From positions 1 through 11,381 of the forward strand of contig JAJYAB010000029.1 of NCBI GenBank assembly GCA_021779775.1: a stretch of 11,381 bases of DNA. Direction: 5' to 3'. This document shows, in pieces, positions 1 through 6,149 of the stretch. This stretch comes from Actinomycetes bacterium. GTDB taxonomy: Bacteria; Actinomycetota; Acidimicrobiia; Acidimicrobiales; UBA8190. Numbering within the stretch: the first letter of the stretch is position 1; each line of letters opens with the position of its first letter. The notes below the pieces were generated by a model. It did not search any database. It was given only the letters and a program-made list of their open reading frames with translations, and was not told the DNA's origin. The position numbers were made by a program, and so were the translations under genes.

Positions 1-1793
1 AGTTCCTGAGCCCGGTCACCGACGGTGCCGTCCTGCCGATCCTGCATCTGAATGGCTACAAGATCGCCAACCCGGCAGTGCTGGCCCGGATCGGCGACCA
101 CGAGCTCGCCCGGCTCCTCCAGGGTTACGGGCACCGGCCGATCTTCGTCGGTGGCGACGATCCCACCATCGTCCACCAGCAGTTGGCTGGTGCCATGGAC
201 GACGCCCTGGACGACATCGCGCGTATCCAGCGCATGGCCCGCTCTGGTGGTGAGCCTCGGCGCCCGACCTGGCCGATGATCGTGCTGCGTACCCCGAAGG
301 GCTGGACCTGCCCGAAGGAGGTTGATGGTCTGCCGGTCGAGGGCACCTTCCGGGCCCACCAGGTGCCGATCGCCGAAGCCCGGACCAACCCCTCGCACCT
401 CCGAGCCCTCGAGGAGTGGATGCGCAGCTACCGGCCCGAGGAGTTGTTCGACGACTCGGGACACCTACCCGCCCACCTGGCCGACCTCGCGCCGGACGGC
501 GCCCGGCGGATGAGCGCGAACCCCCACGCCAACGGCGGCCTCCTGCTCACCGACCTGGAGCTGCCCGACTTCCGCCGGTACGCCGTAGCAGTGGACGAGC
601 CGGCAGCCGGCATCGCCGAGGCGACCATGGTGCTGGGGGGCTTCCTGCGCGACGTGATCCGGGCCAACCCCGCCACATTCCGGGTCATGGGTCCGGACGA
701 GACCGCCTCCAACCGGCTCTCAGCCGTCTTCGAAGCGACCGACCGGGTCTGGGAGGCCGAGATCCTGCCCGGCGACGAACATCTCGCCCCGCAGGGCCGG
801 GTCATGGAGGTGCTCTCCGAGCACCTCTGCCAGGGCTGGCTCGAGGGGTACCTGCTGACCGGCCGGCACGGGATCTTCGACTGCTACGAGGCGTTCATCC
901 ACATCGTCGACTCGATGGTCAACCAGCACGCCAAGTGGCTAAAGACCACCCGAACGATTCCGTGGCGGCGCCCGATCGCCTCCCTCAACTACCTGCTGTC
1001 GAGCCACGTCTGGCGCCAGGACCACAACGGTTTCTCCCATCAAGACCCGGGGTTCATCGACCATGTCATAAACAAGAAGGCCGAGATCGTGCGGGTCTAC
1101 CTGCCCCCCGACGCCAACACACTGCTGTCGGTGGCCGACCACTGCCTGCGCAGCCGGGACTACATCAACGTGGTGGTGGCGGGCAAGCAGCCGGCGCTCA
1201 CCTACCTGAGCATGGACGACGCGATCCTGCACTGCACCCGTGGGCTTGGCATCTTCGAGTGGGCGAGCAATGACCGGGGTGGTCGTCCCGACGTCGTGCT
1301 CGGCTGCGCCGGAGATGTCCCGACCCTGGAGATCCTCGCCGCCACCGCCATCTTGCGCGAGCGCTTCCCCGACCTGGCGGTGAGGGTCATCAACGTCGTC
1401 GACCTGATGCGCCTGGAGCCCGACACCGAGCACCCCCACGGCCTGCCGGATGCCCAGTTCGACGCCCTGTTCACCACCGACCGGCCGGTGATCTTCGCTT
1501 ACCACGGCTACCCGTGGCTCATCCACCGTCTCACCTACCGCCGGAAGAACCACCACAACATCCACGTCCGGGGCTACAAGGAGGAAGGCACCACCACCAC
1601 GCCGTTCGACATGGTCATGCTCAACGACCTCGACCGCTTCCACCTGGTCATGGACGTCATCGACCGAGTGCCGCGCTTACGGGAGTGGGCTGCCGATGTC
1701 CGCCAGGACATGGAGGACGCCCGGCTGCGGGCACGGGCCTACACCCGCGAGCACGGCGAGGACGACCCGGAGATCACCGACTGGAGGTGGTAG
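1..1793 (+). CDS. xfp: Phosphoketolase, 5'-truncated by the window edge
   Basis: This is a thiamine-diphosphate-dependent D-xylulose-5-phosphate/D-fructose-6-phosphate phosphoketolase, which cleaves the sugar phosphate with inorganic phosphate to give acetyl phosphate plus glyceraldehyde-3-P or erythrose-4-P in the cytoplasm. The reading frame is open from base 3, and the first residues (FLSPVTDGAVLPILHLNGYK) are family-typical, so the ATG at 78 is internal. About 596 residues are visible; the family is usually near 790-800, so roughly the first 200 are missing. Visible hallmarks are TPKGWTCPKEVDG, FRAHQVP (conserved active-site His), GPDETASNRL, the cofactor-region stretch SEHLCQGWLEGYLLTGRHG with its conserved Glu, and DHNGFSHQDPG with another conserved His. 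The end (YTREHGEDDPEITDWRW) is the normal terminus. The stop lies inside the start region of ackA, which uses its product acetyl phosphate, so the two are very likely co-transcribed and translationally coupled. Family assignment is firm; preference between the two sugar substrates cannot be read from the sequence. Confidence 0.97.
   Translation, partial: FLSPVTDGAVLPILHLNGYKIANPAVLARIGDHELARLLQGYGHRPIFVGGDDPTIVHQQLAGAMDDALDDIARIQRMARSGGEPRRPTWPMIVLRTPKGWTCPKEVDGLPVEGTFRAHQVPIAEARTNPSHLRALEEWMRSYRPEELFDDSGHLPAHLADLAPDGARRMSANPHANGGLLLTDLELPDFRRYAVAVDEPAAGIAEATMVLGGFLRDVIRANPATFRVMGPDETASNRLSAVFEATDRVWEAEILPGDEHLAPQGRVMEVLSEHLCQGWLEGYLLTGRHGIFDCYEAFIHIVDSMVNQHAKWLKTTRTIPWRRPIASLNYLLSSHVWRQDHNGFSHQDPGFIDHVINKKAEIVRVYLPPDANTLLSVADHCLRSRDYINVVVAGKQPALTYLSMDDAILHCTRGLGIFEWASNDRGGRPDVVLGCAGDVPTLEILAATAILRERFPDLAVRVINVVDLMRLEPDTEHPHGLPDAQFDALFTTDRPVIFAYHGYPWLIHRLTYRRKNHHNIHVRGYKEEGTTTTPFDMVMLNDLDRFHLVMDVIDRVPRLREWAADVRQDMEDARLRARAYTREHGEDDPEITDWRW
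1783..1790 (+). promoter_or_regulatory. Shine-Dalgarno for ackA inside the xfp 3' end
   Basis: GGAGGTGG lies at the last codons of xfp. It sits too close to (and overlaps) the GTG at 1787, but is 5 bases from the CTG at 1796. The spacing therefore favours the non-standard CTG as the true ackA start, although gene callers that allow only ATG, GTG and TTG would choose GTG 1787. The element is seen directly; its role is inferred from spacing. Confidence 0.5.
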
Positions 1794-2893
1794 CGCTGAC
1801 GCGGGTCCTCGTGGTCAACGCCGGTTCCTCGAGCCTGAAGCTCCGGCTGCTCGGCACCGATGACGCCGTCCTCCTCGCCCACGACATCGCCGCCCATCAC
1901 GGCGTGTTCGATGCAAGCGAGCTACGAACGGCGGTAGATCGAGTCGCTGACGAGGTCGACGCGGTGGGCCACCGGGTCGTGCACGGCGGCGCCCGGTTCG
2001 GCGGTGCGGTGCTGGTCGACACCTCGACCGAGTATGCCATTCGCGAGCTGGCAGACCTTGCCCCCTTGCACCAGCCGGAGTCACTGGCTGGCATCGCTGC
2101 GGTTCGCTCGGCGCTCCCCGACACCCCGACTGTCGCCTGCTTCGACACCGCGTTCTTCGCCACTCTGCCGGCGGCGGCGGCCACCTACCCGGTGCCGAGC
2201 GAGTGGCGCGAGCGGCTCGGTGTGCGCCGCTTCGGCTTCCACGGCCTCAGCCACTCCTACGCCGGCCGCCGTGCCGCGCACCTGCTCGGTTGCCCGGCCG
2301 CCCAGCTGCGTGTGGTGACCTGCCACCTTGGCGCCGGCGCGTCGCTTGCTGCTGTCCGAGACGGGATGCCGGTCGACACCACGATGGGGTTCACCCCCCT
2401 CGAAGGGCTGATGATGGCCACCCGCTCGGGGACGGTCGACCCTGGCCTCGTGACCTGGCTGGTCCGGCACGCCGGGGTGGATGTCGACGAGGTCGCCGAC
2501 GCGCTCGAGCACCGGTCGGGCTTGATGGCGCTGGCGGGGACCTCCGACATGTCGGAGGCCCTGGCGGCCGCTGATCGTGACGAGGCGCCCGCAGTGCTTG
2601 CGATCGAGGTGTACCTGCACCGGTTGCGGGCCGGCGTGGCCTCCATGGCCAGCGCCATGAACGGCTTGGACGCCGTGGTGTTCACCGGCGGCGTCGGGGA
2701 GAGCTCAGCGGCGATCCGCTCTGGGGCGGCGGCCGGGCTCGGCTTCCTCGGGGTAGAGCTCGACGAGCGTGCAAACGCCGCTCCTGCACTCGACGCGGAC
2801 GTCACCGCTGCCGGAGCGAAGGTGCGTGTCCTCGTCGTCGCCGCCCGCGAGGACCTGCAGATCGCCAGCGAGGTGCGCTCCCTGTTGGCGTAG
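1787..2893 (+). CDS. ackA: Acetate kinase (acetate/propionate family kinase)
   Basis: This enzyme transfers phosphate between acetyl phosphate and ADP to make acetate and ATP, or the reverse, in the cytoplasm. From GTG 1787 it has 368 residues, a little shorter than the usual 390-400. Family motifs run in order: VNAGSSSLK (10-18), GHRVVHGG (61-68), APLHQP (92-97), CFDTAF with the catalytic Asp (118-123), RRFGFHGLSH with the catalytic His (147-156), CHLGAGAS (179-186), TTMGFTPLEGLMMATRSG with the active-site Arg (198-215), FTGGVGES (299-306) and AREDLQIA near the end. The phosphate loop reads LGAGAS where many acetate kinases have LGNGAS, so the usual Asn is Ala at 183. The gene overlaps the xfp stop by 7 bases; a CTG at 1796 has a better-spaced ribosome site and would remove three residues. 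Longer upstream extension of the open frame is discounted because it lies wholly within xfp. Coupling to xfp implies net flow toward ATP and acetate. Confidence 0.95.
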   Translation: MVALTRVLVVNAGSSSLKLRLLGTDDAVLLAHDIAAHHGVFDASELRTAVDRVADEVDAVGHRVVHGGARFGGAVLVDTSTEYAIRELADLAPLHQPESLAGIAAVRSALPDTPTVACFDTAFFATLPAAAATYPVPSEWRERLGVRRFGFHGLSHSYAGRRAAHLLGCPAAQLRVVTCHLGAGASLAAVRDGMPVDTTMGFTPLEGLMMATRSGTVDPGLVTWLVRHAGVDVDEVADALEHRSGLMALAGTSDMSEALAAADRDEAPAVLAIEVYLHRLRAGVASMASAMNGLDAVVFTGGVGESSAAIRSGAAAGLGFLGVELDERANAAPALDADVTAAGAKVRVLVVAAREDLQIASEVRSLLA

Positions 2894-2900
2894 CCACTGG

Positions 2901-2945
2901 CCCAAGCACGTGGAGCCCAAGCACGTGGAGCCCAAGCAGGTGGAG
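2901..2945 (+). repeat. 15-bp tandem repeat, three copies
   Basis: Copies lie at 2901-2915, 2916-2930 and 2931-2945. The unit is CCCAAGCACGTGGAG; the third copy differs at one base (CAGGTG instead of CACGTG). The first two copies each contain the palindrome CACGTG. The array starts 7 bases after the ackA stop and ends 11 bases before a -10-like box for the next gene, so the third copy occupies the -35 region. It could be an operator array or simply a slippage product; the sequence alone does not decide. Confidence 0.9.
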
Positions 2946-2956
2946 AGATGGCCCCG

Positions 2957-2962
2957 TATGCT
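2957..2962 (+). promoter_or_regulatory. -10 box, probable promoter of the DUF4157 gene
   Basis: TATGCT fits the TANNNT consensus of actinobacterial housekeeping promoters and is unusually AT-rich for this DNA. Six bases separate it from the ATG at 2969, which is the spacing expected if transcription starts on the A of that ATG, giving a leaderless message. No good -35 match is visible; that position is filled by the third 15-bp repeat copy. Confidence 0.45.
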
Positions 2963-2968
2963 CGCGCC

Positions 2969-4903
2969 ATGGGAGGAGAGAGGGTGGCGGCACGGGTCGC
3001 AGCTCCTGACCGGGCGCTCGATCCTGCCCCCGCGAGCAGGCCGAGGGTCCCGGTCCGGGCGACCACCATCGGCAGCCGCAACGGCGTGCCTCGCACGGCG
3101 TCGTCGCGAGCCCGGAACGCGCTGCCAACGGGACGCCGGCCATCGCAGGTGCCCGCCCGTAACCACGACACGGCCTCCGTCCGCCCGTCAGCGACCGTCG
3201 CTGCCGGGGCCGTGTCCGAGGTCCTCCGCCAGCCCGGGGAACCACTCGACCCTCGTGTCCGCCGACGGGTCGAGCCGAGCTTCGGGCTCAGCTTCGAGGG
3301 CGTCCGGGTGCACCGCGACGCGCCAGCCGACCGCTCGGCCCGCGCGATCGGGGCCCGTGCCTACACCGCCGGTCCACATCTGGTGTTCCGCACCGGCGCC
3401 TACGCCCCCGACACCTTCGACGGCATGCAGACGTTGGTCCACGAGCTGACCCACGTGGTCCAACAGCACCGGGGGCCCGTCACAGGCGCCCCCGCCGGCG
3501 GTGGCCTGGTGCTCAGCGATCCCAGCGACCGTTTCGAGCACGAAGCCCGCTGCCGGGTTTGTACGGTGCTCCCAGAGCGCAGCACCGCTGCCCCGACCAG
3601 CACCGCCGATCCGATCAGCACCGGCCGGATCGGCGTGGCCTCGACGACGCCAGCCCCGGTCATCCAACGCTTCGAGAGCTACGAGCACGTCCAGCTCGGC
3701 GACACTGCCCCGGGGAGCCCCACCGGGGGGTTCATCGTCCTCGACGCCCACCGCCGGGATCTCCCCAACCATGCCACGCCGACGGCCGGCTGGCCCCAAG
3801 AATGGGTCGACCGGTGGAACCATGGGACCCCCGATCAGCAGCGGGCGATCCGGGACGGGCTGACCTACGGGGAGGTCCTGGCGCTGGCCGGGGACCTCTA
3901 TGCCTCGGTGGACACCCACGGCACGACCAACATCGCCCAGAGCGTCCAGCGGCTCGACCAGGCGTCGCTGCTGGAGATCTGGGGTCTCATCCCGTTGATC
4001 CACGGCCAGCACACGTCGACGGCGGACTTCGAGCAAGCGACCGGCGGACGGTACATGAACCTGGCGGAGCGGAACCTGAGCCACTTCTCGAATGTGCCGG
4101 TCGGTCAGCGAAACATGGACGTGTGGCGCGACGGCCATGCGCAGGCCATCCGGCTGGCGCGTGGCGGCCAGGCCGGACCAGCATGGCTGGCCTCGGCAGC
4201 AGCAGACCACTTCCTCACCGACGCGTTCGCCGGAGGGCACCTCCGCGAGGCACGGGCCAGCCTGATCTCGTCCACGCGCGGGCAGATCGAGGCGAAGGTC
4301 GAGCATGACCTCGACAACTCCCACGGTGTCGACGTAACCAACTCGCGAGGTGACCGCTGGATCGCGTACGGTGACGACCATCTGAACGACGCCGTCGATG
4401 CCTGCAACCGCCAATTGGCCACGGAGGCCGAGACGCTCTCGAAGGCCGACGTCGCCGATGCCCTCGCCCGACGGAGCGCCTACCCGGATCCGCCCAGCCC
4501 CGTGCCACCCGGAACGTTCGCCGCCGAGGCCATCGTTCCCCATCCGGTGAACGCCGCCGCCCAGCGGTGGGGAGCGTGGGACCGGATGGGAGAGATGGCT
4601 CACCTGTCCGGATCGGAGCTTCCCGAGCAGGTGACCCCAAACGGCGACACCCGGATCCGGGCATGGGTGGCCCACCAGTCGCCTGCCGCGTTGCAGGTCG
4701 TCCCCCTCGACGAGAAGCTCCGGATGATCAACCGCCTGCTCGACGGCTGGGTGTCGGGCGACGACCTCGATGCCGTCGCGCGGATCTGCACGAACACGTC
4801 GAGTTCGGACATGCTCCAGATCGAGCGGGCCATCACCCCGCGGGTGGCCTCCCTGACCGACCTGGGTCAGCGCTCGCGCCTGCGGGCCATGGGGTTCGAA
4901 TAG
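2969..4903 (+). CDS. DUF4157 (eCIS-core) metallopeptidase-like protein with phospholipase C-like domain
   Basis: This is a 644-residue protein of unproven function. Residues 1-80 are Arg/Pro/Ala-rich and probably disordered, with no signal peptide or membrane segment. Residues about 84-166 form a DUF4157 domain (LDPRVRRRVEPSFG, then FEGVRVHRDAPA) ending in the zinc-peptidase motif HELTH (158-162); DPSDRFEHEA (184-193) follows and may give a third zinc ligand, as in relatives. Residues about 235-480 form a second domain with SHF (371-373), WRDGHAQA (386-393), HFLTDAFAGGH (414-424, an H-x3-D-x5-H pattern) and EHDLDNSHG (445-453). That order resembles zinc-dependent phospholipase C and S1/P1 nucleases; this link is my inference from motif spacing. 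A third helical part (about 578-644) begins PLDEKLRMINRLLDGW. DUF4157 is known to be enriched near extracellular contractile injection systems and their cargo, so an effector or toxin role is plausible, but no such system is in the window. Start choice: ATG 2969 fits a leaderless promoter; GTG 2984 has GGAGG at 2972-2976 with ideal 7-base spacing; ATG 2948 lacks good support. Confidence 0.85.
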   Translation: MGGERVAARVAAPDRALDPAPASRPRVPVRATTIGSRNGVPRTASSRARNALPTGRRPSQVPARNHDTASVRPSATVAAGAVSEVLRQPGEPLDPRVRRRVEPSFGLSFEGVRVHRDAPADRSARAIGARAYTAGPHLVFRTGAYAPDTFDGMQTLVHELTHVVQQHRGPVTGAPAGGGLVLSDPSDRFEHEARCRVCTVLPERSTAAPTSTADPISTGRIGVASTTPAPVIQRFESYEHVQLGDTAPGSPTGGFIVLDAHRRDLPNHATPTAGWPQEWVDRWNHGTPDQQRAIRDGLTYGEVLALAGDLYASVDTHGTTNIAQSVQRLDQASLLEIWGLIPLIHGQHTSTADFEQATGGRYMNLAERNLSHFSNVPVGQRNMDVWRDGHAQAIRLARGGQAGPAWLASAAADHFLTDAFAGGHLREARASLISSTRGQIEAKVEHDLDNSHGVDVTNSRGDRWIAYGDDHLNDAVDACNRQLATEAETLSKADVADALARRSAYPDPPSPVPPGTFAAEAIVPHPVNAAAQRWGAWDRMGEMAHLSGSELPEQVTPNGDTRIRAWVAHQSPAALQVVPLDEKLRMINRLLDGWVSGDDLDAVARICTNTSSSDMLQIERAITPRVASLTDLGQRSRLRAMGFE

Positions 4904-4933
4904 CTAAGGGTGGGTGAGTCCCAACGCGCATCG

Positions 4934-4981
4934 CAACGGTCCGGTCATGATGACCGGGCTACCCAGAGCGACGAACCGTTG
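4934..4981 (+). terminator. Nested inverted repeat, possible terminator of the DUF4157 gene
   Basis: The inner element is a perfect 7-bp stem with a 3-base loop, CCGGTCA-TGA-TGACCGG (4941-4957), extendable in RNA by three pairs including wobbles. Directly outside it, CAACGGT (4934-4940) pairs perfectly with ACCGTTG (4975-4981). It begins 30 bases after the stop codon. There is no T-run, so it is not a classical intrinsic terminator, but U-less hairpins are common candidates in actinobacteria. It could equally be a protein-binding site. Confidence 0.4.
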
Positions 4982-5096
4982 GAACGCACCGGCTGACACC
5001 ACAAGCCGTCGAGCCGTCACAGATCGTGCCCGCTGCCACGCCACCGTCCGTGCCGGTCGATCCTGGTCGGTGCCCGGGCACGGAGGTGCACCGGGC

Positions 5097-5126
5097 TTGC
5101 CGCAGGGGACGGCCAGCGCCTATCGT
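5097..5126 (+). promoter_or_regulatory. Candidate promoter of rplM-rpsI
   Basis: TTGCCG (5097-5102) and TATCGT (5121-5126) are separated by 18 bases and fit a housekeeping-sigma promoter. Transcription would start near 5133, leaving a leader of about 130 bases before rplM that contains a small hairpin and an 18-bp duplication. This is a consensus match only. Confidence 0.4.
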
Positions 5127-5161
5127 TGACCTCCGGCCCTTCGGGCGGGGTCCGCGGTGGC

Positions 5162-5221
5162 CCGGCCGGAGATTGCCCACCCTGAGCTGATTGCCCACCC
5201 TGAGCTACCCGAGCCGGCCGG
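5162..5221 (+). other. CCGGCCGG-bounded stem-loop candidate in the rplM leader
   Basis: Octamers CCGGCCGG at 5162-5169 and 5214-5221 are each self-complementary and can also pair with each other, closing a 44-base loop that holds the two 18-bp repeats. E. coli L13 represses its own mRNA through a leader site, so a leader structure here is a reasonable place to look for similar control; no known leader motif was recognised. Confidence 0.35.
5171..5206 (+). repeat. Perfect 18-bp tandem duplication upstream of rplM
   Basis: GATTGCCCACCCTGAGCT occurs at 5171-5188 and again, without any mismatch, at 5189-5206. The pair lies 55 bases before the rplM start. Identity of the copies suggests a recent duplication. 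In the rplM frame the stretch is open and would read IAHPEL twice, but it precedes the conserved L13 start and is most likely untranslated. Confidence 0.92.
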
Positions 5222-5261
5222 CGGCACCGCCCGGGTCGACCAGACCAACCGAGGACCTTCC

Positions 5262-5714
5262 GTGCGCACCTTCTCGCCCAAGCCGACCGACATCACCCGC
5301 CAGTGGCATGTCGTCGACGCCGACGGCCTGGTGCTCGGCCGGCTGGCCACCGAGGTGGCGTCGATCCTGCGGGGCAAGCACAAGCCGATCTTCGCACCGC
5401 ACATGGACACCGGGGACCACGTCATCATCGTCAACGCGGCGGGTATCGTCCTGACCGCCGGCAAGGCGGACAAGAAGATCGCCTACCGGCACACCGGGTA
5501 CCCGGGCGGGCTGAAGGAGGAGCGCTACAGCGACCTGCTCGACAGTCGACCGCAAGAGGTCGTCCGCCGGGCCGTGCGCGGCATGCTTCCCCACACGCGC
5601 CTCGGGCGCCAGCAGCTGGACAAGCTGAAGGTGTACGCCGGCCCGGAGCATCCGCACGAGGCCCAGCAGCCACAGCCGCTCGACCTGCCCCGCGCCCGGC
5701 GCGTCCGGGTCTGA
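5262..5714 (+). CDS. rplM: 50S ribosomal protein L13
   Basis: L13 is an early-assembling protein of the large ribosomal subunit that binds 23S rRNA. The product has 150 residues, the normal size. It starts VRTFSPKPTDITRQWHVVDA, typical of actinobacterial L13, and contains GLVLGRLATEVASILRGKHK and the family signature region around RGMLPHTRLGRQQLDKLKVY and AGPEHPHEAQQP. The GTG at 5262 is chosen because homologues begin there and GAGG (5251-5254) sits 7 bases upstream; an upstream GTG at 5157 would add 35 low-complexity residues across the 18-bp duplication. rpsI follows after 20 bases, the usual L13-S9 pairing. A candidate promoter and structured leader lie upstream. Confidence 0.97.
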   Translation: MRTFSPKPTDITRQWHVVDADGLVLGRLATEVASILRGKHKPIFAPHMDTGDHVIIVNAAGIVLTAGKADKKIAYRHTGYPGGLKEERYSDLLDSRPQEVVRRAVRGMLPHTRLGRQQLDKLKVYAGPEHPHEAQQPQPLDLPRARRVRV

Positions 5715-5734
5715 CCGAGGATTAGGAGCACCAC

Positions 5735-6145
5735 GTGTCCAAGAGGCCCAAATTGCCGGCTCCGGTCAGCCAGACCACCGGGCGCCGCAAGGCTGCCGTG
5801 GCTCGCGTGCGGTTCCGGCCCGGTCAGGGGGCCATCACGGTCAACCGAAAGACCATCGAGGAGTACTTCACGTCGGCTAACCACCGCATGGTGGTCACCG
5901 AGCCGTTCCGGGTGGCCAACGCTGGTGAAGGGTACGACGTCGACGCCACCATCGACGGGGGCGGTGTGTCCGGCCAGGCCGGGGCGCTGCGCCTCGGCAT
6001 CGCCCGTGCCCTCGTCGGCCTCGACCCCGAGCTTCGCTCCACGCTCAAGCGCGCCGGTCTGCTGACCCGCGACTCGCGGAAGAAGGAGAGCAAGAAGTAC
6101 GGGCTGAAGAAGGCGCGCAAGGCCCCGCAGTACTCGAAGCGGTAG
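5735..6145 (+). CDS. rpsI: 30S ribosomal protein S9
   Basis: S9 belongs to the head of the small ribosomal subunit; its C-terminal tail reaches the P-site tRNA. The product has 136 residues. It shows TTGRRKAAVARVRFRPG, the GGGVSGQAGALRLGIARAL signature and the basic tail with the canonical end KAPQYSKR. The GTG start at 5735 is well supported by TAGGAG ending at 5728, 6 bases upstream. It follows rplM by 20 bases in the standard operon and is followed by glmM after only 4 bases, so ribosomal and cell-wall genes probably share a transcript. Confidence 0.97.
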   Translation: MSKRPKLPAPVSQTTGRRKAAVARVRFRPGQGAITVNRKTIEEYFTSANHRMVVTEPFRVANAGEGYDVDATIDGGGVSGQAGALRLGIARALVGLDPELRSTLKRAGLLTRDSRKKESKKYGLKKARKAPQYSKR

Positions 6146-6149
6146 GCCG

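Larger units (their letters stand above)
4904..5261. other. Intergenic region between the DUF4157 gene and rplM
   Basis: No convincing coding sequence is seen on either strand; the short open frames here lack family features or ribosome sites. In order the gap holds a nested inverted repeat (4934-4981), a perfect 12-bp palindrome GTGCCCGGGCAC (5070-5081), a candidate promoter (5097-5126), a small hairpin GCCC-TTC-GGGC (5136-5146) and an 18-bp tandem duplication flanked by two CCGGCCGG octamers (5162-5221). It therefore separates two transcription units and carries the control region of the ribosomal protein operon. Confidence 0.75.

Noticed and set aside
1514..1786. Upstream extension of the ackA frame to ATG 1514
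   Set aside because: The added sequence is an out-of-frame reading of xfp and homologues begin just before VNAGSSS.
2901..2945. CRISPR array
   Set aside because: The 15-bp units are directly adjacent, with no spacers, and too short for CRISPR repeats.
3188..4675. A 495-codon minus-strand open frame opposite the DUF4157 gene
   Set aside because: The plus-strand frame carries recognisable domains; the antisense translation does not and has no credible ribosome site.
4914..5129. A 71-codon plus-strand frame in the intergenic gap
   Set aside because: The composition is Arg/Thr-rich without recognisable features, there is no good ribosome site, and it overlaps the candidate rplM promoter.
5157..5261. 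Extension of rplM to GTG 5157
   Set aside because: It adds 35 residues not found in L13 and passes through the 18-bp duplication; the start at 5262 matches the family and has a ribosome site.
2894..5261. A complete contractile injection system locus or genomic island
   Set aside because: Only the one DUF4157 gene is present; no sheath, tube, baseplate, ATPase, integrase, tRNA or attachment-like repeats were found, and base composition resembles the neighbours.
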